A DNA stretch of 27,454 nucleotides from a virus. The position numbers and the translations under genes were made by a program. The stretch covers positions 1 to 27,454 of IMG/VR virus record IMGVR_UViG_3300025133_000504; one strand, given 5' to 3'. Shown piece by piece: positions 22,204 to 27,454 of the stretch; position 1 is the first letter of the stretch, and each line of letters begins with the position of its first letter. The notes beneath the pieces were generated by a model. It had not been told where the DNA came from, did not search any database, and worked only from the letters and a program-made list of their open reading frames with translations.

Positions 22204-22662
22204 ATGGATGAACTAAAGAGGATAAGACTAAGAGGATTAGCTGAGCGTGGGCTCTCATCTCTAGCTGATGAGGTAGATATCGACCTACCACAGCTATCGA
22301 GGATTATTGCCGGAAAGACTCCATGCTCATTAAAGAGAGCTGTTACTCTTTGCTATGTGACAAACCGTATGGCTAAAGCTGTTAATCAGTCACCAGACTT
22401 TACCCTCCAAGATTTTAGAGCTGATGCAGAGGGTGAAGCGCTAAAGCCTGATCATAAGTTTTGGATCACAGAGGTCTTATTCAAGGGGGCTGCTGGGTTC
22501 ACAGCTGGTGAGATACTTGAGCGCCCTGAGTTCAAGACCAATCAAGATCTCATGCTTGCGCTTCATCATGCATTAAACACAGACAAGACCGGTCACTCAT
22601 GGGGCTCCTGGCTAATCAGCCACAGTTCATCACGCAAACCTTGGTTCTCAGAGGAGTCTTAA
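22204..22662 (+). CDS. HTH transcriptional regulator (Cro/CII-like)
   Basis: A 152-residue protein with an N-terminal helix-turn-helix (LRGLAERGLSSLADEVDIDLPQLSRIIAGK, about 9-38); the DLPQLSRIIAG recognition helix resembles phage Cro- or CII-type regulators. The C-terminal part is unrecognised and not an obvious peptidase (no LexA-type cleavage domain). It starts after AAGGA, on the plus strand at the head of the divergent region, and is expected to act on the CTTGA/TCAAG sites nearby. Whether it represses or activates, and whether the phage is temperate, cannot be told from this window. Confidence 0.7.
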   Translation: MDELKRIRLRGLAERGLSSLADEVDIDLPQLSRIIAGKTPCSLKRAVTLCYVTNRMAKAVNQSPDFTLQDFRADAEGEALKPDHKFWITEVLFKGAAGFTAGEILERPEFKTNQDLMLALHHALNTDKTGHSWGSWLISHSSSRKPWFSEES

Positions 22663-22665
22663 ATA

Positions 22666-23001
22666 ATGGACACCACAACACAACTATTCATCCGACCCGT
22701 AAAGCTCGAGCACAACATGCACCCAGATAAACAACTAAAATCCGACATGACAATGATTGGCCTCTTGATCCTGTCCATCTTCATCATGGGCGCTATCTGC
22801 TCAGTAGGTAACACTCATGACTCTAATAGAGACTGCGCTTTAAAGGTGACTAAAGGGTTATCACCCTTCCAAGGTCGTCTGCTGATCCGTAAAGAAGCGA
22901 CTTATGCCAATGCCTCACAGTGGTGCGCTCGACATACAGACACCAGCTATGAGCAGATCAATCAGGCTAAACAGTGGCCTATGTTCCCATCACAATACTA
23001 A
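22666..23001 (+). CDS. Small one-pass membrane protein
   Basis: A 111-residue protein of unknown function. One hydrophobic segment (MIGLLILSIFIMGAICSV, about 30-47) follows a 29-residue N-terminus. A C-terminal domain of about 60 residues has two Cys (NRDCALK, SQWCARH) that could form a disulphide outside the membrane. It follows the regulator by 3 bp. Its stop overlaps the Shine-Dalgarno of the RecT-like gene (TAAGGAG). A role in exclusion or cell-envelope change is possible but unsupported. Confidence 0.6.
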   Translation: MDTTTQLFIRPVKLEHNMHPDKQLKSDMTMIGLLILSIFIMGAICSVGNTHDSNRDCALKVTKGLSPFQGRLLIRKEATYANASQWCARHTDTSYEQINQAKQWPMFPSQY

Positions 23002-23012
23002 GGAGTGAACCC

Positions 23013-24215
23013 ATGAGTATATCCATGTATGTCCCTAAAACTATGGCTGAGTTGCACGATATCGCGCTATCCGTTGCTCAAGCGCATAATGAACACCCTC
23101 AGAAGATCATCAGTAAGTTTATGGCTTTTGGCCACATGTACGGTCATGACGTTGCAAGAACTGCAATGCTAACATATATGAGAGGCAACAGCCCATGCTT
23201 AAAGGCTGAAGGTCTGAAGTGTGCTGTGCTTGCTTCTGGTAAACTCCTTTGGTTCCGATATATTGAGCAAAGCGCCGAACGTTGCATCATTGAGGTAAAG
23301 CGCTCCGACTTCCCGTCTGATGTACCGCCCCAACGCTTTGAATACACTTGGGAAGATGCAGTAAGAGCAGGTAACAGTCGACAGGCGAACTATATCAAGA
23401 TGCCTGCTGCCATGCTTACTGCTAGGTGTTGGAGTAAAATGGCGCGCGATTATTTCCCTGATGTCGTTGGTGGTTTCTATTCAATAGAGGAGATGATGGA
23501 TAATGAAAATATGAACGATGATGAGCGAGCTATGATCTCAGCTCAATCGATGGGCGAAGAGATCAATCTCTCTACTCGACCACAGCCTCAATCGGCTCCA
23601 CCGCCAACGGCTCAGCCTCAGCCTCAGCCAGTGCCACAGCCAGCTCCTCAGCACATTGAGATTGATCAGTCTATTAATAGTCTGCCTGTGCCACAGATGC
23701 CCACCGGTCGAAAGCATCGAGCTGATGACCCCATTGCTTATGCACCTACTCCAAGCACAGGTTTTAATGATCTAGTTAAGCTGGAGGCTACATATAAGAA
23801 CATAGGCTTACAAGTCGTGGAGGCTGCCAAGTCGATGTCTGATCGTGGCCTTGATGCCAATGTACTCAGCCCTGAGGATCACAAGACATTTTTCTATCGA
23901 TGGGCCTTCTCTGAAGTTGTGAGAGAAAACAATGCTCTTGAAGATGAGTGGTGGCAGCGTCGAACCTCATACTCACATGTCTTTAATGAGATACAGCTAG
24001 AGTTCAAGCTACTCTCAAGCGTGGACCACAGTGATATCGTCAGAGCTTTCGTAGAGGTCAATGATGCTTTTTTTGAACTGTGCCGAGTAGCAGCATACAT
24101 TAAAGAGGGTGGATCACTCTGGGTGCTTGCTCAGCAGACCTTGAAGGCTATTATTGAGAAGAAGAAGGGCATGCCAGCAGTTAGAGAGATCTATAATAAA
24201 GTTATGGGGTATTAA
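23013..24215 (+). CDS. RecT-like single-strand annealing protein
   Basis: A 400-residue protein. Residues about 15-165 carry a RecT-type core: IISKFMAFGHMYGHDVARTAMLTYM, LKAEGLKCAVLASGKLLWFRY, and IKMPAAMLTARCWSKMARDYFPDVVGGFYSIEEM, matching the xMPxxMLxARxxSxxxRxxFPDVxxGxYxxEE region of RecT-family annealases. A long Pro/Gln linker (about 185-235) and a separate helical C-terminal domain follow. It should anneal complementary ssDNA in recombination-dependent replication, with a phage exonuclease and SSB. I choose ATG at 23013 because AAGGAG lies seven bases upstream; an in-frame GTG at 22974 inside the previous gene has no such site. It ends base to base with the oppositely directed gene at 24216. 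Confidence 0.7.
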   Translation: MSISMYVPKTMAELHDIALSVAQAHNEHPQKIISKFMAFGHMYGHDVARTAMLTYMRGNSPCLKAEGLKCAVLASGKLLWFRYIEQSAERCIIEVKRSDFPSDVPPQRFEYTWEDAVRAGNSRQANYIKMPAAMLTARCWSKMARDYFPDVVGGFYSIEEMMDNENMNDDERAMISAQSMGEEINLSTRPQPQSAPPPTAQPQPQPVPQPAPQHIEIDQSINSLPVPQMPTGRKHRADDPIAYAPTPSTGFNDLVKLEATYKNIGLQVVEAAKSMSDRGLDANVLSPEDHKTFFYRWAFSEVVRENNALEDEWWQRRTSYSHVFNEIQLEFKLLSSVDHSDIVRAFVEVNDAFFELCRVAAYIKEGGSLWVLAQQTLKAIIEKKKGMPAVREIYNKVMGY

Positions 24216-24458
24216 CTATCTCTGCTCGATGTGAGTAAGCACAGCTTCTACTCTAGCTAAGCTCGCTTTGATGTCAGAGAGATCACGCTCGATATCATTG
24301 AAGCGTTCATCCCATCGGCCTCCTCTAGCTTCTAATGAGTGTACCTGCTGTTTTAGACGCCCCATCTCCTCCGCTTGTCTAGCTGAGTCCTGAGCGCCTT
24401 TAATAACTAGGCCTACTATGGCGACAATAACGCCAATGTCTACGCTTGAAAAGTCCAT
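24216..24458 (-). CDS. Small holin/XhlA-like membrane protein
   Basis: An 80-residue protein with an N-terminal hydrophobic segment (VDIGVIVAIVGLVIKGA, about 6-22) and a long coiled coil (MGRLKQQVHSLEARGGRW, FNDIERDLSDIKASLARVEAVLTHIEQR). This resembles XhlA-type lysis accessory proteins, though those normally have the hydrophobic segment at the C-terminus, so the topology is reversed. Last gene of the fibre/lysis run, 4 bp after the previous one. Its stop codon abuts that of the RecT-like gene on the other strand. Lysis role is inferred. Confidence 0.55.
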   Translation of the reverse strand: MDFSSVDIGVIVAIVGLVIKGAQDSARQAEEMGRLKQQVHSLEARGGRWDERFNDIERDLSDIKASLARVEAVLTHIEQR

Positions 24459-24462
24459 GGGA

Positions 24463-24915
24463 TCACTTCCTGATAATGATGATGGTAGTAGTAAGTATAG
24501 CGCTAAGACCTACGAGGCCCGCGCTCACCCACTTCCATTTAAAACGCTTCTGTTCAGTCTCTGCAAGTGTTCCCTCAACAGCGCTGAGCTTTACTTTATA
24601 GCTGTCAATGATCTGCTGATCCTCAACAGTTCTCTGACTAACGAGACTAGCTAAAGATTCAGCTGAGTCTCTGCAAGCGCTGGCTGTTGAAGTTACAGCT
24701 AGATGACAAAGACCCGGCTGATTCTGCACAACGTCTTTGACTTGCAGAAAATTGCTAAGAGTTAGAGTCATACAGAATCCTGTTAAGCTTTTACATCTCG
24801 AGCGCTCCCCCACAATCGGCTTGATGTGCTCACCCATGTAGATCGTGTTGGCTGGTATTTGCTCAGGCATCAGAGGCGACAGCCAAATGATAAGAGAGAG
24901 AAGACTAGTCACCAC
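24463..24915 (-). CDS. Membrane protein with signal peptide and C-terminal TM
   Basis: A 150-residue protein of unknown function. A cleavable or uncleaved N-terminal hydrophobic segment (MVTSLLSLIIWLSPLMP) is followed by a domain with four Cys residues (RCKSLTGFC, LCHL, ACRD), a coiled-coil stretch (VSQRTVEDQQIIDSYKVKLSAVEGTLAE) and a C-terminal TM (WVSAGLVGLSAILTTTIIII). Starts at GTG 24915 with AAGAGG upstream; overlaps the spanin-like gene by 11 bp. Disulphides outside the inner membrane would fit a lysis or envelope role, which is inference. Confidence 0.6.
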   Translation of the reverse strand: MVTSLLSLIIWLSPLMPEQIPANTIYMGEHIKPIVGERSRCKSLTGFCMTLTLSNFLQVKDVVQNQPGLCHLAVTSTASACRDSAESLASLVSQRTVEDQQIIDSYKVKLSAVEGTLAETEQKRFKWKWVSAGLVGLSAILTTTIIIIRK

Positions 24916-25222
24916 ACATCACCTCTTGTAAGTCTTGTAACACAGAGTCAACACGCTCCTGAGCTATTGCCTCACAGTTGAGCGCGCACTTGCCAGCCTT
25001 GATCGCTTCACACTCGACAAGCTTAAGTTGAGCGTCGACTACTTGAGTCTGAACTTCATCGATCTTGATGACACACTCAGCGAGCTCCTGCTCATGAGTC
25101 TTCTTAGACTGTGCAGCTCCGAGATGAATGCCCCATACATAAGCGCCTAGCCATGAGCCAAAGACCACAGCGACAGCACCAACATACTTTAAAGTGTCTT
25201 TTGGCAAATTAACATTAATCAT
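24905..25222 (-). CDS. Rz-like i-spanin candidate
   Basis: A 105-residue protein with an N-terminal TM (YVGAVAVVFGSWLGAYVWGIHLG, about 13-35), then a charged coiled coil (KKTHEQELAECVIKIDEVQTQVVDAQLKLVECE) and a C-terminal part with several Cys (CALNCEA, VMCGD). This is the usual architecture of inner-membrane spanins (Rz), which bridge to the outer membrane in Gram-negative hosts. GGAGGT precedes the ATG. Adjacent membrane genes would supply holin and outer partner, but no separate lipobox o-spanin was found, so this remains a candidate. Confidence 0.5.
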   Translation of the reverse strand: MINVNLPKDTLKYVGAVAVVFGSWLGAYVWGIHLGAAQSKKTHEQELAECVIKIDEVQTQVVDAQLKLVECEAIKAGKCALNCEAIAQERVDSVLQDLQEVMCGD

Positions 25223-25223
25223 T

Positions 25224-25658
25224 TTAGACCTCCAAAATCTTCACAAAAGAATAGTCGTCTTCAACATGACAAGTACCTGCAAGCGTTGTGATTTTGATTT
25301 TAATTGTCTTCGTTCCTGTCTCTATAGACAATGCACAAACACTAGCATCAACACCGATTTTGTTATCCTGAGTAGTTGAAGCTGGAGAGCTTTGAGCAAC
25401 GCCATCTACAGTTAAATTAAAGTCGACATAATTACTAATGGGATCTGCTGAATTGTTTATCCCTAAGCCAGCATCAATCATGTAGTTGCCAGGCCCTAAG
25501 ACGATATTGTCACTATTGATAGTTGCTGTTGTTGTGTTTAAAATCGGAGTTGTATTTAATGCAATGATATCATTTACAGTGAGTGAGCCCGTACCGTTAT
25601 TCGTCTTTAATAAAAGCAGTTTTACAGGGACAGGGACTGCACCATTTGCATACGTCAT
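25224..25658 (-). CDS. Beta-rich structural protein (hypothetical)
   Basis: A 144-residue Thr/Asn/Ile/Val-rich protein with alternating strands (VPVKLLLLKTN, IIALNTTPILNT, GPGNYMIDAGLGI, YVDFNLTVDGVA, TKTIKIKITTLAGTCHVEDDYSFVKILEV), which suggests a jelly-roll or C1q-like fold as seen in phage fibre tips and decoration proteins. GGAGG lies seven bases before the ATG. The neighbours are other small beta proteins after a fibre gene, so a role in receptor binding is plausible. No family recognised. Confidence 0.55.
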   Translation of the reverse strand: MTYANGAVPVPVKLLLLKTNNGTGSLTVNDIIALNTTPILNTTTATINSDNIVLGPGNYMIDAGLGINNSADPISNYVDFNLTVDGVAQSSPASTTQDNKIGVDASVCALSIETGTKTIKIKITTLAGTCHVEDDYSFVKILEV

Positions 25659-25659
25659 G

Positions 25660-26160
25660 TCAGAACCTCCAAATTAATGCTCGAGCGTTTACATAACTAA
25701 GACCAGACCCACTAGGGGTATCAACAGCAGTCAACATGCCTGATGTTGTTTTCAATCTTAACTCATACGTGCCCCCCAGTGTTGCAAACTTTGCAGTCTC
25801 ATCAGCTACAATGTCACCTGACCGCCCCTCTGAAATATTAAAGCCTGAGCATATATTCGATTGAATACCCACATACGCTGAGGCTGTGACATCATACCAA
25901 CAGCAAACAGCATAATTATAGTTAATCACAGGGTAGGATGTATGCCAGTAAACAATTGATGCTTCTAAATAATAAGATGAGCCATTGATCGGCAGCGTAA
26001 ACTCAGAGCCCGACCTTGATATAGTGAAGCTTTTTCCAAACGAAGTATCTTCACTAGCATAGGTTATTGGCTCATCGTTTGCTATTGTAGCGCTAGCATC
26101 ATAATAAACATTCAGATTACAATCTAATTGTTGTGGCAGACCTGATTTCACAAACGTCAT
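25660..26160 (-). CDS. Beta-rich structural protein (hypothetical)
   Basis: A 166-residue protein, probably starting at ATG 26160 because GAGG lies six bases upstream and TAATG overlaps the previous stop; an upstream TTG at 26181 is less likely. Strands such as FTISRSGSEFTLPINGSSYYLEASIVYWHTSYPVINYNYAVCCWYDV and YELRLKTTSGMLTAV point to a globular beta fold. Tail-fibre accessory or receptor-binding role is inferred from the position only. Confidence 0.55.
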   Translation of the reverse strand: MTFVKSGLPQQLDCNLNVYYDASATIANDEPITYASEDTSFGKSFTISRSGSEFTLPINGSSYYLEASIVYWHTSYPVINYNYAVCCWYDVTASAYVGIQSNICSGFNISEGRSGDIVADETAKFATLGGTYELRLKTTSGMLTAVDTPSGSGLSYVNARALIWRF

Positions 26161-26579
26161 TATAGCCTCATAATCTTGCAATGTGTCAGGGTTGTATCAG
26201 GAGCTGTGCCCATACCTGCTACTCTTAACCATTGTTGAAATTGAGCGTTATTATATCCAAAAGACATATCATCACCACGCCCGGAACCACCGGCACTACT
26301 GACGTTTGACTCAGGCATTATTTGACCTTGAGTATGAAGAGAAGCACCATTTACGCCTACTCTTGCACTTCCATACGTATTAGATGCAGGTGAAAAACAC
26401 GCCTCTGTAAAAAAATAGTATGTTGATTCAAGATTTCCTGTGCTCGTGTCTAGTGAGAGCCATGAGACATTGAAAGTGTCAAAAATCTGATGAGACCCAA
26501 TCGCTGTGCCTCCTGACATTTTAGCAATATCAAACGGGGTTACACCTGCATTGGTCGAACTGCGCTGAATATAACTCAT
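26160..26579 (-). CDS. Beta-rich structural protein (hypothetical)
   Basis: A 139-residue protein starting in an ATGA overlap with the fibre gene and running into the next gene. Gly/Ser-rich with an RGD tripeptide in GSGRGDDMSFG and strands FNVSWLSLDTSTGNLESTYYFF and QQWLRVAGMG. Probably part of the virion adsorption apparatus; no domain recognised. The end CKIMRL is followed directly by the next gene. Confidence 0.5.
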   Translation of the reverse strand: MSYIQRSSTNAGVTPFDIAKMSGGTAIGSHQIFDTFNVSWLSLDTSTGNLESTYYFFTEACFSPASNTYGSARVGVNGASLHTQGQIMPESNVSSAGGSGRGDDMSFGYNNAQFQQWLRVAGMGTAPDTTLTHCKIMRL

Positions 26580-27454
26580 ATGATAATCCAGTTTGAACCG
26601 TCAGACATCAATGTGATCGAGTCATATTGTGCAGGGATTGCAAGCGTACTTTGCCCAGCGTGATCAATAGTTTCTGAACCGTCAGGATCAATTGATACAG
26701 TGCCTGTCCCTAGTCGTTTTAGCTGATACTTGAAGCCTGACCCCACAGTAGCTGAGGCCACCAGCGCTATAGTGACATTATATGTTGTATTATTGATTTT
26801 GTAGACATCTTCAATAACGCCAGCGCTCGGAGCTGATAGTGTATGAGTCTGATTTGATGTAGCTGTCAAAGTCGTTAGTGTAGGCGCTGATCCGCCACTG
26901 CTTTGAGTAGTCCAGCTCAACACGCCAGAGCCATTGGTCTTAAGAACTTGGTTTGCTGTTCCATCATCGACTGGCAAAGTTAATGTATAGTCACCGCCTA
27001 GATCTGCATCTGCTGGCGCTTTTAGAGCTATGTAATTAGTGCCCGCCTCATCAAAAAATCTCACTTCTGCTGGATTTGTATTACCACCTAGCTTGATGTG
27101 ACCTGTTCCATGAGGTGTGAGCTCCACATTACCATTGCTAGCTGAAGTCAGCTTGTTGCTGTTTAGATCGAGGTCACCACCAAGTTGAGGGGAAGTGTCA
27201 TCTGCAACGCTTAATGATGTATCAACCCATGCTGATCCTGAATACCTTAAATACTCGCCAGTTGATGCACCTGTGATGGTCACATCACTTAGGTCATTGA
27301 GTGCTGATGGGACTGTAGGCTTGCCACTTAAGTCACTGTAAGCTCCGCTAGTCGCCACCGTTGCCAAGCTAGGTGTACCACTCAGATCACTGTAAGCTCC
27401 ACTAGTCGCCACCGTTGCCAGACTCGGTGTACCGCTCAGATCACTGTAGGCTAG
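26576..27454 (-). CDS. Tail fibre-like protein, 5' truncated
   Basis: An open frame reaching the window edge, about 292 visible codons, so the true N-terminus lies beyond 27454; the GTG at 27412 is internal. The N-terminal visible part has YSDLSGTP repeats (18 residues each) typical of phage side-tail fibres, then LNDLSDVTITGAS, YLRYSGSAW, LGGDLDLNSNKL and HIKLGGNTNPAEVRFFDEAGTNYIAL, a trimeric beta-structured fibre shaft pattern found in many phage fibre proteins. It probably binds host receptors or links to the small proteins encoded downstream. Coupled to the next gene by ATGA. Confidence 0.7.
   Translation of the reverse strand, partial: LAYSDLSGTPSLATVATSGAYSDLSGTPSLATVATSGAYSDLSGKPTVPSALNDLSDVTITGASTGEYLRYSGSAWVDTSLSVADDTSPQLGGDLDLNSNKLTSASNGNVELTPHGTGHIKLGGNTNPAEVRFFDEAGTNYIALKAPADADLGGDYTLTLPVDDGTANQVLKTNGSGVLSWTTQSSGGSAPTLTTLTATSNQTHTLSAPSAGVIEDVYKINNTTYNVTIALVASATVGSGFKYQLKRLGTGTVSIDPDGSETIDHAGQSTLAIPAQYDSITLMSDGSNWIII
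27312..27454 (-). repeat. 54-bp tail fibre repeats
   Basis: Near-identical units coding ATSGAYSDLSGTPSLATV (18 residues, 54 bp) occur twice with a third, divergent unit (GAYSDLSGKPTVPS), and the array continues past the window end. These are coding repeats of the fibre shaft. Confidence 0.75.

Overview
This window is part of the genome of a tailed, double-stranded DNA bacteriophage, most likely a siphovirus: it has a tail tube protein, a tail assembly chaperone pair with a -1 frameshift signal and a tape measure protein, but no sheath or baseplate gene. The head genes resemble those of Mu-like phages (Mu gp29-like portal, Mu I-like protease/scaffold, DUF2190-type decoration protein, gpF-like minor head protein). 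Shine-Dalgarno sites are mostly clear AGGAGG-type sites, so the host is a bacterium; nothing in the sequence lets me name it. No integrase, endolysin or tRNA gene is visible. The window ends inside genes on both sides, so it is incomplete.

Layout, following the minus strand in its transcription direction (right to left). 27454-24216: a truncated tail-fibre-like protein with 54-bp repeats, three small beta-rich proteins, then three small membrane proteins that look like part of a lysis cassette. 24215-22204 (plus strand, opposite to everything else): an HTH regulator, a one-pass membrane protein and a RecT-like annealing protein. 22203-22069: divergent control region with CTTGA/TCAAG operator-like sites. 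22068-20339: replication initiator (with DNA iterons inside the gene) and a DnaC-like helicase loader. 20338-19847: a 490-bp non-coding region with a 34-bp-spaced iteron array, a small gene that looks broken by those repeats, and a long inverted repeat. 19846-16189: ribbon-helix-helix protein, SSB, two related putative PD-(D/E)XK nucleases, a repeat-rich acidic protein and a degenerate phage metallopeptidase homologue. 16166-13646: small proteins including a four-repeat STPR-like DNA-binding protein, then small and large terminase. 13649-11282: an inserted block with ThyX, dCMP deaminase, a class III nucleotide cyclase homologue with a C-terminal membrane anchor, and a two-TM coiled-coil protein. 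11228-1: portal, protease/scaffold, decoration, major capsid, head completion, tail terminator, tail tube, chaperones, tape measure and the start of the next tail gene.

If the genome is circular or circularly permuted, the tail genes leaving at position 1 would continue into the fibre genes entering at 27454, with tail-tip genes in the missing part. The most unusual items are the phage-borne cyclase next to a membrane coiled-coil protein, the 23-residue STPR-like repeats (a motif best known from eukaryotic DNA-binding proteins), two independent iteron arrays flanking the helicase loader, and a small gene that can be restored by removing two non-triplet tandem duplications.
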